Shown: positions 17,613 to 26,762, counted from the stretch's first letter. The stretch is 40,509 bases of DNA from Thiotrichaceae bacterium (GCA_026991885.1 JALXAQ010000211.1:1-40509); one strand, 5' to 3'. Numbers and translations are program-made. The notes: a model not told the origin generated them from the letters alone.

Positions 17613-17662
17613 TTTTGGAGTCCAAAGCTTTAGCTTTGCTTACTTCGTTTGAACTCCAAAAA
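17613..17662. repeat. Partial GGAGTCCAAAGCTTTAGC hairpin
   Basis: A TTTTGGAGTCC arm and a complementary GAACTCCAAAA arm enclose half of the GTCCAAAGCT palindrome and a TTACTTCGTTT segment also seen in other elements. A degenerate or recombined copy of the dispersed repeats. Confidence 0.6.
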
Positions 17663-17688
17663 ACACGTCAATTTCAAAAAATAGGGCG

Positions 17689-17804
17689 GGCGTATTAAGG
17701 AATTAGCAGAGCGTTATGGTGAGACTTTGCCGCAATTGGATAATGATGTGACTGAGTTATCTGATAAAGTTGAGGGGCATTTGCAGAAAATGTCTATTAA
17801 GTAA
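17689..17804 (+). repeat. Second copy of the hsdM 3' end
   Basis: Reads RIKELAERYGETLPQLDNDV...HLQKM and a TAA, nearly matching 16858-16973 at the nucleotide level but with a cluster of differences in the middle. It lies between the PIN module and mazE, so it is a direct repeat bracketing the PIN pair. The mazE ribosome binding site (AAGGAG) starts at its stop codon. Confidence 0.85.
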
Positions 17805-17817
17805 GGAGAAAAAGCTT

Positions 17818-18057
17818 ATGCCAAGAGTTCAGATTCAAAAAGTGGGCAACTCGGCTGCCTTATTATTGACTGAAGAAATGATGAAGTTACTAGCCATTCA
17901 TATCGGTGACGAAGTTGAGATAAGGCGAGAAGATCGAAATATAATTATACAAGCGTCGGATGAAATTTTACGGCAACAAAAGCTTAAAAAAGTGACAAAT
18001 GATGTTTTTGAACGTCGAAAAAGTGCTTACCAGAAACTAGCGAAAGGAGTTTCTTGA
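17818..18057 (+). CDS. MazE/AbrB-type antitoxin
   Basis: A 79-residue swapped-hairpin antitoxin: MPRVQIQKVGNSAALLLTEE is the AbrB/MazE DNA-binding fold, and the rest is a charged toxin-binding tail. ATG 17818 follows AAGGAG. The next frame is the tail of a Doc toxin, so this is the antitoxin of a MazE-like/Doc pair that has lost its toxin. Confidence 0.82.
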   Translation: MPRVQIQKVGNSAALLLTEEMMKLLAIHIGDEVEIRREDRNIIIQASDEILRQQKLKKVTNDVFERRKSAYQKLAKGVS

Positions 18058-18201
18058 ATGTCAGCCATGCTTTTTCTGCGTAAAAAAGTTAAATTAAATG
18101 CCACAAATGATCAAATAGTTGATTTATTTATGGGTATTGCCGCCGGCGACGTATCAAGACGCAAAATTGAACAAATTTTTTCACAATGGATCGTTTGTTA
18201 A
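18058..18201 (+). pseudogene. Doc toxin remnant (C-terminal tail only)
   Basis: A 47-codon frame directly after the mazE stop. NATNDQIVDLFMGIAAGD...IEQIFSQWI resembles the last residues of Doc/Fic-type death-on-curing toxins. The catalytic HPFxDGNKR region is absent, so most of the gene was deleted. The call rests on motif resemblance over a short stretch. Confidence 0.55.
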
Positions 18202-18204
18202 ATT

Positions 18205-18248
18205 ACTGAAAAACTAGATGCACATTTGCAAATAATGGGGGTTGTATG
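18205..18248 (+). repeat. Third, degenerate copy of the hsdM 3' end
   Basis: The bases encode EKLDAHLQIMGVV, matching DKVEGHLQKMGIV of hsdM, and align over about 43 nt with 16931-16973. It follows the Doc remnant, so the MazE/Doc module is also bracketed by hsdM ends. A MITE begins 4 bp later. Confidence 0.65.
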
Positions 18249-18251
18249 GAA

Positions 18252-18404
18252 CAATGCCATTAGATTGCCCCTACAAAAAATCACGGTTCACGTTTCCTCG
18301 GCAAAACCCAACATATTCAGGGGCTGTAGGGGCGAACCTGCGTGTTCGCCCTCCTGCGTGTTCGCCCTCCTGCGTGTTCGCCCTGGCTTAACTTAATGGC
18401 ATTG
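18252..18404. mobile_element. MITE family 2, copy with TGCGTGTTCGCCC repeats
   Basis: A 153-bp element ending in CAATGCCATTAGATT (left) and CTTAACTTAATGGCATTG (right), the family-2 termini. The core has GTAGGGGCGAACCTGCG followed by three tandem 16-bp units (TGCGTGTTCGCCCTCC, 18339-18386; the last is incomplete). No clear target duplication was seen. It separates the hsdM end from hsdS. Confidence 0.78.
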
Positions 18405-18405
18405 G

Positions 18406-18885
18406 TTTATACTAGGATTACAGATATTTCAGAAGATGGAAATTTTTTGCCTGATAAAAAGGTATCTGTTAATCAGATTAACTCCCAAGACTATTTGTTG
18501 GAAAATGGCGATGTAGTTCTTGCAAGAACAGGGGCAAGTACTGGAAAAAGCTATTTATACAAACCAGATGATGGTGAATTAGTCATCTGCTATTAAATTA
18601 CTGACAGTAAAAGAGAAAAACAATTTGATATTTATTTATAATAAGATGAAATTAATTCAATTTCACTTAGGTGATCATAAAAGATACTATTTATCAGAAT
18701 ACCAATATATTGAAACTGAGATGCCATCATTAAAAGAACAACAAGCCATAGCCCAAATCCTAACCGACATGGACGCAGAAATAGAAGCCTTAGAGAAAAA
18801 ACGCGAGAAATATAAAGCCATCAAACAAGGGATGATGCAAGAATTGTTGACGGGGAAAACGAGGTTAAATTCAGTGGAGAATTGA
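18406..18885 (+). pseudogene. hsdS: hsdS remnants (specificity subunit)
   Basis: Two fragments of a type I specificity subunit. The first (to 18596) has TRITDISEDGNFLPDKKVSV and NGDVVLARTGASTGKSYLY, typical of a target-recognition domain. The second (18625-18885) ends EQQAIAQILTDMDAEIEALEKKREKYKAIKQGMMQELLTGK (residues from 38 on), the conserved coiled-coil after a recognition domain. The 5' part is missing at the MITE and the fragments are in different frames. Not functional. Confidence 0.82.
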
Positions 18886-18886
18886 T

Positions 18887-19069
18887 TTGAACGGCAAACA
18901 AGTATGTAAAACCTTAGAAAACGAGGGCTGGTTTTGTAAACAGGGAAGTCACCACATCTATGGCAAAGATGGACATAAACCCGTTCCTATTCCTGTACAT
19001 GGTAAAAAAGATTTAGGTGCTGGATTACTATCGAAAATAGAAAAAGAAACGGGTGTCACATTAAAATAA
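18887..19069 (+). CDS. hicA: HicA-type toxin
   Basis: A 60-residue HicA with active-site His in CKQGSHHIYGKDGHK and the PVPIPVHGKKDLG segment of classical HicA. It starts at TTG 18887 after GGAGA. It is followed 18 bp later by a HicB-like gene. The module appears intact inside the dead hsd locus. Confidence 0.85.
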   Translation: MNGKQVCKTLENEGWFCKQGSHHIYGKDGHKPVPIPVHGKKDLGAGLLSKIEKETGVTLK

Positions 19070-19087
19070 AAGGTAAACAATCAGAAA

Positions 19088-19528
19088 ATGAATAAACAAG
19101 TGCTTGAATTGGTATATGGTGCTGACATAAAACCTGATGGTGATAGTTTTATCATCACTTTTCGTGATTTATCTAACGTTTTTAGTTGTGGAGAAAGCCG
19201 CGAGGAGGCTATTTTTAATGCAGTAGAAGCATTAGATGGTGTGTTATTAGAAATGGTAGCCGAAAATTTGGATATTCCATTACCGTCAAAGGTTCAGGCT
19301 AATGAACAAGCAATTTCAGTGAGTCCAGAAGTCGCAGCACCAGTTATGTTACATATCTTACGTCTTGAAGTGGGCGAAACTATTGCGAGTATAGCTCAGA
19401 CTATGGAAGTAAAATATCAAACTTATCAACGTATGGAAACAACAGGAAATCACTTAACCCTGAAAAATTTGAAACGTGCAGCTAGAGCAATGGGGGCTAC
19501 TGTTGAGTTACGATTAAGAAAAATATGA
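19088..19528 (+). CDS. hicB: HicB-type antitoxin with HTH domain
   Basis: A 146-residue protein. The N-terminus has the HicB fold (FIITFRDLSNVFSCGESREEAIFNA), and the C-terminus carries an XRE-like helix-turn-helix (ETIASIAQTMEVKYQTYQRME...NLKRAARAMG). This is the classical longer HicB, which binds its own promoter. Toxin-first order with the preceding hicA. Confidence 0.86.
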   Translation: MNKQVLELVYGADIKPDGDSFIITFRDLSNVFSCGESREEAIFNAVEALDGVLLEMVAENLDIPLPSKVQANEQAISVSPEVAAPVMLHILRLEVGETIASIAQTMEVKYQTYQRMETTGNHLTLKNLKRAARAMGATVELRLRKI

Positions 19529-19571
19529 TTTTTTTAAGGCAATCAATGATTTTATAAGGTTTAAGTTTTTT

Positions 19572-20239
19572 ATGAACAAAATCGGACAATTAGAACGCCA
19601 AACCCAAAACAGCGTAGTGCAATTATTTCAAAACCAATTAAACTACCGCTATTTGGGCAATTGGCAAGATCGTCACAACAATCGCAACATTGAAACCGAC
19701 ATCTTAAAAGCTTTCCTGCAAAAAAGACAAGATTATAGCGATACACTTATTTCCAAAGGAGAAAATATATATAAAGAAATGCTCAAGGGCAAAAGTACCG
19801 CAGATTTTGAAAAGGAGGTAAAAGAAAAATTTATAAATGAACCGGCTCAAATGAAATTGCTAATTGTAGTCGACAAACTATTAACCGGCTTTGATGCCCC
19901 CTCCGCCACCTATTTATACCTTGATAAAACTATGCGAGATCATAGCCTATTTCAAGCGATTTGTCGCGTCAACCGACTAGATGGAGAAGACAAAGAATAT
20001 GGCTATATAATTGACTATAAAGACCTTTTTAAAACAATTGCCCAAACAGTTCATGACTATACCTCCCAAGCCTTTGACCAATATGAGACAGAAGAGGTCG
20101 CTGGACTTTTAAGTTGCCAATGAAATGCAAACAGCGGGCTACTCAGTCGCTGAAACTGCAATTATAAAAACAGAGGTTAAATGACACCTATGTCAGTGCT
20201 GAAGAAAGCGAAAAAGTTTCGGCATTGTCCCTAAATCAG
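19572..20239 (+). pseudogene. hsdR: hsdR remnant (restriction subunit), deleted and frameshifted
   Basis: The 183-residue frame joins the HsdR N-terminus (QNSVVQLFQNQLNYRYLGNW, ILKAFLQK) straight to late helicase sequence (KLLIVVDKLLTGFDAPSATYLYLD, AICRVNRL). The endonuclease motif and helicase motifs I-III are missing. After the stop at 20123, further hsdR-like pieces continue in other frames (AGYSVAETAIIKTEVK, then DTYVSAEESEKVSAL). This is an advanced pseudogene. Confidence 0.82.
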
Positions 20240-20253
20240 ACTAACTAACTCAT

Positions 20254-20405
20254 GTTACGCACTGAACTTCCAAGGATAAGTCAAAATCAACTACAAGGAT
20301 TGTATTTAAAAATGGATAAGTCAAAACCGAAGAGATATAGAGTCATTCCCGCATTGTTTTTCCTTGTAGTTATTGGTTTTGACTTTTGGAAGAACAGAGC
20401 GTAAC
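20254..20405. mobile_element. MITE family 3, copy A, just before nosF
   Basis: A 152-bp inverted-repeat element. GTTACGCACTGAACTTCCAA pairs with TTGGAAGAACAGAGCGTAAC, with inner ATAAGTCAAAA-type and ACTACAAGGA arms. It ends 19 bp before the nosF ATG and may have replaced its original upstream sequence. Related arms occur at 38614-38878. Confidence 0.75.
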
Positions 20406-20424
20406 ATCAGTAACTCAAAAAAAA

Positions 20425-21072
20425 ATGATCATTCTCGAAAAAATTTCCAAGCGATTCAAACGCCAACCCGTTTTAGAAAATGTCACTCTCCAAATTCAGC
20501 CCGGAGAACATATTGCCCTAGTCGGCTCCAACGGAGCCGGCAAAACAACACTGATGCGCTGCCTATTAGGTGAATATTGTTGTGACGGCACAATTAGCAT
20601 CGGAGGCTTGAATCCACGCCATCATCGGCAAAAAGTACTCGCACGAATAGGTTTTGTGCCACAATTACCGCCCCCATTAAAAATGCCAGTCAAACAACTC
20701 ATACAATTTGCCGCTGGCGTCTGTAACACGGCTCCAAAACAGATAATTGATCTGACTCAACAACTGGGTTTAAATATCCAAACGCTTTTACATCAGCCAT
20801 TTGTTAAACTATCAGGCGGACAAAAACAAAAATTGTTAATTGCTATCGCCTTGGGGCGTAACAGTGACATCTTAATCATGGACGAGCCAGCCGCTAATCT
20901 TGATCCAAAGGCGCGGCAAATCTTTTTAGAATTACTTCAAGAAAAACAAGAACAAGCGATTACACTCATATCCAGTCATCGCCTAGACGAACTAGCTGCT
21001 TTAGTTAATCGGGTGCTCGAATTGGATATGGGCAAAGTTGTTTTAGATGAAAAGGTGGAATTGAAAAAATGA
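20425..21072 (+). CDS. nosF: NosF, ABC transporter ATPase
   Basis: A 215-residue ATPase that powers NosY for CuZ-site maturation. It has Walker A GSNGAGKTT (residues 34-42), signature LSGGQKQK, Walker B DILIMDEP and a switch His in SSHRLDE. It is shorter than the usual length of about 300. ATG 20425 is chosen because the upstream extension is MITE sequence; no good ribosome binding site is seen, only an A-run. It overlaps nosL by 4 bp. Confidence 0.88.
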   Translation: MIILEKISKRFKRQPVLENVTLQIQPGEHIALVGSNGAGKTTLMRCLLGEYCCDGTISIGGLNPRHHRQKVLARIGFVPQLPPPLKMPVKQLIQFAAGVCNTAPKQIIDLTQQLGLNIQTLLHQPFVKLSGGQKQKLLIAIALGRNSDILIMDEPAANLDPKARQIFLELLQEKQEQAITLISSHRLDELAALVNRVLELDMGKVVLDEKVELKK

Positions 21073-21512
21073 AATATCTATTTTATATGTTAAGTATTGT
21101 CACCCTACTCATTAGCTGTAGCAATAATGATACCGGTACCGTAGAAATAAAATGGGATCGGGATAGTTGTGAACGTTGTAAAATGGCCATTAGTGATCGA
21201 CATTTTGCGGCTCAAGTTCGTGGTGGTCCCAAAAACAAGGCTTATGTCTTTGATGACTTAGGTTGTGCGCTGCATTGGCTCAACAAACAGACGTGGCATA
21301 AAACAGCTAAAATCTGGGTGACAGATTATCGCAATGGGCAATGGATAGATGCTCGCACAGCCTATTATGTGCCAGGACAAATGACACCGATGGATTTTGA
21401 TTTCGGAGCCGTCGCGGAACCGCTGGAAGGCAGTGTGGATTTTGCAACGGCTAAAGCTCAAATGTTGGCAAAAAAACATAAACCTCATAAACCGCATCAA
21501 TCAACACCTTGA
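21069..21512 (+). CDS. nosL: NosL, copper-binding lipoprotein
   Basis: A 147-residue outer-leaflet lipoprotein with lipobox LISC (Cys17) and the Cu(I) motif DSCERCKM (Cys34, Cys37, Met39). It delivers copper to NosZ. The C-terminal tail is Lys/His-rich (KKHKPHKPHQ), possibly an added metal site. The last 74 nt of the gene, and the next 5, are repeated exactly downstream of the hicBA pair that follows. Confidence 0.92.
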   Translation: MKYLFYMLSIVTLLISCSNNDTGTVEIKWDRDSCERCKMAISDRHFAAQVRGGPKNKAYVFDDLGCALHWLNKQTWHKTAKIWVTDYRNGQWIDARTAYYVPGQMTPMDFDFGAVAEPLEGSVDFATAKAQMLAKKHKPHKPHQSTP

Positions 21513-21554
21513 AAATTTCATGGTTCTGTACTTACCACCGTCTTTGGGGGCATT
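21439..21554 (+). repeat. nosL-end/nosY-start duplication, left copy
   Basis: 21439-21517 is identical over 79 nt to 22061-22139. After it comes a fragment (21533-21554, TACCACCGTCTTTGGGGG...) that matches the beginning of nosY at 22213-22234 with one mismatch. The left copy therefore holds the nosL end plus a decayed nosY start, with hicBA between it and the right copy. Confidence 0.9.
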
Positions 21555-21586
21555 GATTATCTAACTCTGATTGGAGAATAACCATA

Positions 21587-21847
21587 ATGATTACCAACTA
21601 TATTGAAGCGGCTATGGAACAAGCTGTTTATGATATTATTGAAGATGAAGGCACATACTGGGGAGAAATACCGGGCTTTCAAGGCGTGTGGGCATGTCAT
21701 CTAACGTTGGAAGGTTGTCGCCGGAAATTGCGTGAAGCTTTAGGAGATTGGATAGCTTTACGTTTGCGGCTTAATTTATCTATTCCTACCATCGCTAATA
21801 TTGATCTTAACCACATGAACAACCCTTATGAGGCTCACTATGTCTAG
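21587..21847 (+). CDS. hicB: HicB-type antitoxin
   Basis: An 86-residue HicB-like protein (QAVYDIIEDEGTYWGEIPGFQGVWACHLTLEGCRRKLREALGDW spans the fold) without a DNA-binding tail. GGAGAAT precedes the ATG. It overlaps the next gene by 8 bp. Insertion splits nosL from nosY. Confidence 0.85.
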   Translation: MITNYIEAAMEQAVYDIIEDEGTYWGEIPGFQGVWACHLTLEGCRRKLREALGDWIALRLRLNLSIPTIANIDLNHMNNPYEAHYV

Positions 21848-22058
21848 ACTGACTCCCGTTTCTTGGCAAAAGTTTGTTCAGCGTATGCGAGAACTAGGCT
21901 TTAAAGGGCCTTATGCTGGTGGCCGTCATCCCTATATGCGACGTGGTGATGTAACGGTTATCATTCCAAATCCGCATGAAGGTGATATAGGTGTTGGCTT
22001 GTTGCGGCGGATATTGCAACAAGCCGGCGTTTCCCGCGAGGAGTGGCTTGGGGAATAG
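21840..22058 (+). CDS. hicA: HicA-type toxin
   Basis: A 72-residue HicA-like protein (MSRLTPVSWQKFVQRMRELGF, then AGGRHPYMRRGDVTVIIPNPHEGDIGVGLLRRIL). The His in GGRHPYM stands at the position of the catalytic HicA His. ATG 21840 overlaps hicB; ATG 21828 is an alternative. The module appears intact. Confidence 0.82.
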   Translation: MSRLTPVSWQKFVQRMRELGFKGPYAGGRHPYMRRGDVTVIIPNPHEGDIGVGLLRRILQQAGVSREEWLGE

Positions 22059-22060
22059 GC

Positions 22061-22139
22061 ATTTTGCAACGGCTAAAGCTCAAATGTTGGCAAAAAAACA
22101 TAAACCTCATAAACCGCATCAATCAACACCTTGAAAATT
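22061..22139 (+). repeat. nosL 3'-end duplication, right copy
   Basis: Identical over 79 nt to 21439-21517, including the nosL stop. It sits between hicA and nosY and keeps the native spacing to the nosY ATG. It has no start of its own and is not a gene. Confidence 0.92.
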
Positions 22140-22141
22140 AT

Positions 22142-22969
22142 ATGAAACATTTTTGGCTAACCGCCTTACTAGATATTTCTGAATCCCTCCGGGCACGCTG
22201 GTTTTTGCTTTATACCACCGTGTTTGGGGGCATTATTGTACTCTTATTTGTTTTCGGACTAACAGAATCCCGCATTATGGGATTTACTGGTTTAACCCGA
22301 TTATTGCTAACCTATATACAATTGTGTATGGCTATTTTGCCCGTTTTTGTATTAATAAGCACCGTGCGTTCCGTTGCCGGTGACAAAGAAGCGGGGGTAT
22401 TTGAATATCTACTTTCTCTACCTGTCTCACTATCTGCTTGGTACTGGGGAAAAATGCTGGGACGTTTTTTAGTCATTTTCCTACCCGTTTTTCTAGCGAT
22501 GGTAGCCGCTGTGATTTGGGCATTATGGCGACAAGTTGCCGTACCTTGGGACTTATTTGCCCTATATACCGGCTTACTGATTGCCCTCGCATGGTGTTTT
22601 CTTGGCATAGGCATGCTGATCTCAAGCTTAGCCCATTCCGTTGATGTAGCACAGGGAACGGCATTTTTTATCTGGCTATTTTTGCTACTATTTCTTGACT
22701 TAATTCTGCTAGGACTGATGGTACGCGAACAATTTGCGCCAGAACCATTAGTATTAATAGCCTTAGCAAATCCGATCCAAACTTTTCGTACTGGCACCAT
22801 GCTACTATTTGATCCCCAATTAGTTCTTTTAGGACCAACCGCTTATGTTATTTTAGACTTGTTTGGACAAACGGGCTATTTGATTTGGACTTTTGGCTAT
22901 CCTTTGCTACTTGGCACGGTTTGCGCTACCACTGGTTATATGGTGTTTCGTCGGGGGGATTTGCTTTAA
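22142..22969 (+). CDS. nosY: NosY, ABC-2 permease
   Basis: A 275-residue integral membrane protein with about six helices and the ABC-2 pattern (TVRSVAGDKEAGVFEYLLSLPVS, then YWGKMLGRFLVIFLPVFLAM). With NosF it moves a sulfur species or other factor needed for NosZ copper-sulfur cluster formation. ATG 22142 is used; the longer frame begins in the duplicated nosL tail. Confidence 0.92.
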   Translation: MKHFWLTALLDISESLRARWFLLYTTVFGGIIVLLFVFGLTESRIMGFTGLTRLLLTYIQLCMAILPVFVLISTVRSVAGDKEAGVFEYLLSLPVSLSAWYWGKMLGRFLVIFLPVFLAMVAAVIWALWRQVAVPWDLFALYTGLLIALAWCFLGIGMLISSLAHSVDVAQGTAFFIWLFLLLFLDLILLGLMVREQFAPEPLVLIALANPIQTFRTGTMLLFDPQLVLLGPTAYVILDLFGQTGYLIWTFGYPLLLGTVCATTGYMVFRRGDLL

Positions 22970-22986
22970 CTAAGGACTTAAAACCC

Positions 22987-23120
22987 TTGAATCACGGATT
23001 TTACGGATGACACGGATTACGCGGATTTAAAGTCAAAGTCAAAGTCAAAAGTGAGGATAATGAGTGTTTTCAGGTTTTTAATCCGTGTCATCCGTGTCAT
23101 CCGTAAAATCCGCGATTCAA
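22987..23120. repeat. Inverted repeat between nosY and nirN
   Basis: TTGAATCACGGATTTTACGG on the left pairs with CCGTAAAATCCGCGATTCAA on the right, with further GGATGACACGGAT / ATCCGTGTCATCC complementarity and a short AAAGTC tandem run in the loop. It stands between convergent genes and could end transcription from both. Likely a dispersed hairpin element. Confidence 0.8.
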
Positions 23121-23129
23121 GGTACTTAC

Positions 23130-24686
23130 TTAATGACTCGTTCCACTAGAAAGGTGGATTTTATTATAAACATTATACTTGCCAGAAGGTTTACGCATCG
23201 GAAGCCGTTTAACTTCTTTCAAAGTCGCGGCATCATAAACTATCAAAGCCCCCTCCAAATCCCATATACTCAATAAAGCATACCGCCCATAACGATCAAA
23301 TTCTACATGGGCGGCAGTTTTACCCGGTACCGGGCGTAGCGTTTTAACAATCTCTAGCGTGGACTTATCAATCACATGCACCGCATCCTTGTTCGGACCA
23401 AAAAATACATCTACCCAAGCATAACGGCTATTCTCGTGGCTACGCATAAAAAAACCCGGTCCCAAAGTTTCAATACGCTTAATCGTTTTCCAAGTTTCCA
23501 TATCTATCACACTCACCACCCCTTCTTTGAGATTTGGCGTTGCCAGTACTGGTTTACCTTGATAATCCCAAATAATACCAGAACCAAGATGAGGCATACC
23601 CGGCAAATCTAACGCCGCAATCTTACGCCCAACAACGAGATTAACCACCTGCCCTTTTGCCCCATCCCGTGCCGCACCAATCAGATGCAAATAATCCTGA
23701 TCAAAGAAAAAATCATCTAAAAAATTATCCAGCTTAATGCGGCGAATGGGAAATTCTTGTTCATCAATGAGCAGTTCTTCCCCTGAATCTTGGCGATAGT
23801 CATGCATTGGTCCTCGATAGACAGGCAAAGCTTCTGCTTTATGACTATAAGGAATTTCCCATACTTCTTTTATGTCTTTTAAAGCCGCAATAAAACTATG
23901 ACGAGGTGATGCAGTATAGACAGCACTCACCCGCGAAGTTTTACCCCGCCCATCACCCACATCTATAACCTTGATTGGCGACAAATCACCAGCATCTAAC
24001 ACCACCAAAGTATGAGGCAAATAATTAGCCACCATCACATAACGGTCATCCCCAGAAACCGCCAGATTACGAGTATTAATACCCGCGCGAATCTCCGCCA
24101 CCATTTTCAGATTGTACAAATCAAACTTGCTAATCCAACCATCGCGTGAAGCTAGGTAAACAAAACGCCCATCTGAAGAATACTTCAAGCCACCGTGCAG
24201 CGCAAAACGGCTCGCAAAACGATAAATAGGCTCTAATTTATCTCCATCCAATACCGTTACATGATGATCGCCTTTCTCCACCACCAAAAACAAATTCAAA
24301 GGGTCTGCATCATACACGGGTTTATTTGGCAACTGAGCGTCGCTATAATAGATCACATGGGTGGCCTTAATTTCCCCCATTCTCATACGGGGAATTTCTG
24401 GCAGGGGCGTATAGATATAATTGACTAGCGCTTGAATCTCTGGATCGCTGAGCTTATCTGCAAAAGCCGGCATTTGGGTGGCGGGCTGTTTTTGTTTAAT
24501 CACAGCATTTGCCTTACTACGCCGCAAGCGGCTCAAATTGCCGGGCAACAAAGCCGGACCCGTTCCCCCTAAGCGATCCGCACCGTGACAACTGGCACAG
24601 TGTTCGGCATAGAGGACGTTATCTGTCGCATTGCCTGCTGACATTATCATCATAAGAGATGCTATAATAGGTATTTTTTTGATCAT
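23130..24686 (-). CDS. nirN: NirN-like cytochrome c/d1 protein
   Basis: A 518-residue exported protein. A Sec signal (about residues 1-20) precedes a small cytochrome c domain (C30-A-S-C33-H34), followed by an eight-bladed cytochrome d1-type propeller. The carboxyl end PMRKPSGKYNVYNK...GTSH and the GPGFFMRSHENSRYAWVD segment are NirN-like and differ from NirS, which usually ends in an NVYNTQHDVY-type tail. NirN completes heme d1 for nitrite reductase. No other nir gene is seen here, so a NirS-related role cannot be excluded. It is convergent with nosY and divergent from norC. Confidence 0.78.
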   Translation of the reverse strand: MIKKIPIIASLMMIMSAGNATDNVLYAEHCASCHGADRLGGTGPALLPGNLSRLRRSKANAVIKQKQPATQMPAFADKLSDPEIQALVNYIYTPLPEIPRMRMGEIKATHVIYYSDAQLPNKPVYDADPLNLFLVVEKGDHHVTVLDGDKLEPIYRFASRFALHGGLKYSSDGRFVYLASRDGWISKFDLYNLKMVAEIRAGINTRNLAVSGDDRYVMVANYLPHTLVVLDAGDLSPIKVIDVGDGRGKTSRVSAVYTASPRHSFIAALKDIKEVWEIPYSHKAEALPVYRGPMHDYRQDSGEELLIDEQEFPIRRIKLDNFLDDFFFDQDYLHLIGAARDGAKGQVVNLVVGRKIAALDLPGMPHLGSGIIWDYQGKPVLATPNLKEGVVSVIDMETWKTIKRIETLGPGFFMRSHENSRYAWVDVFFGPNKDAVHVIDKSTLEIVKTLRPVPGKTAAHVEFDRYGRYALLSIWDLEGALIVYDAATLKEVKRLPMRKPSGKYNVYNKIHLSSGTSH

Positions 24687-24819
24687 AATTATTTAATTAA
24701 CCTAAAGTGACACATAAAGGTAGTCGATGAAATGGCTATTTTATGCCATTATAATAATAATTTTTATTATTTTTTGAAACACCAAAAATTATCCACTGGT
24801 GTGGTCGTCTGAAAACCAC

Positions 24820-24833
24820 TTGACATACATCAA
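24820..24833. promoter_or_regulatory. FNR/DNR/NnrR-type box
   Basis: TTGAC-ATAC-ATCAA fits the TTGAT-N4-ATCAA consensus with one mismatch. It is centred 67 bp before the norC ATG, with an A/T-rich TATATT 27 bp downstream as a possible -10. It is also 134 bp before the divergent nirN start. It fits anaerobic or nitric-oxide control of norCB and perhaps nirN. Confidence 0.65.
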
Positions 24834-24893
24834 GGATTTTCTATTTTTTATCTCTGAAACTATATTGTTTTTTTTTCATTAGGAGAATTGCCG

Positions 24894-25328
24894 ATGAGTG
24901 AAGTGTTCACAAAATCCATGGCACGAAATATCTATTATGGGGGATCAGTCTTTTTTTTCTTACTGTTCCTTGCCTTAACCTTTGATACCAGCAATGCTTT
25001 TCCAGAGCGTGATCATCGGGAAAATATTACCCCACAAGTGGCACAAGGTAAAGCAATCTGGGAAGAAAATGATTGTATCGGTTGCCATACCCTACTAGGG
25101 GAAGGTGCTTATTATGCCCCAGAATTGGGCAATGTTTATAAGCGTTTTGGCAATAACAAAGAGGCTATTAAAGGATTTATCAAAAGTCGTCCTGTAAATG
25201 GTATCCCCGGGCGGCGCAGTATGCCTCAATTCAACCTCACTGAGGAAGAATTAGATGCTATCGCTGAATTTTTGAAGTGGACTTCAGAAATTAATACCGC
25301 TAATTGGCCACCTAATATCCAAGGTTAA
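24894..25328 (+). CDS. norC: Nitric oxide reductase subunit C
   Basis: A 144-residue membrane-anchored cytochrome c. ATG 24894 follows AGGAGA by 7 nt; a TTG at 24888 is rejected. One helix (about 13-30) is followed by the heme site Cys61, Cys64, His65 (CIGCH) and a late axial Met in RRSMPQF. It passes electrons to NorB, 15 bp downstream. Confidence 0.95.
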   Translation: MSEVFTKSMARNIYYGGSVFFFLLFLALTFDTSNAFPERDHRENITPQVAQGKAIWEENDCIGCHTLLGEGAYYAPELGNVYKRFGNNKEAIKGFIKSRPVNGIPGRRSMPQFNLTEEELDAIAEFLKWTSEINTANWPPNIQG

Positions 25329-25343
25329 AGGAGAAAAAAATAG

Positions 25344-26726
<1,383 letters not shown>

Positions 26727-26762
26727 ACTAGCTAGTATTGCCTAAATTGAAATAAATCTATG

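Noticed and set aside
18339..18386. Three tandem TGCGTGTTCGCCCTCC units as a CRISPR
   Set aside because: There are no spacers; it is a tandem repeat inside a MITE.
23130..24686. NirS nitrite reductase
   Set aside because: The short cytochrome c domain and the PSGKYNVYNK...GTSH end fit NirN better.
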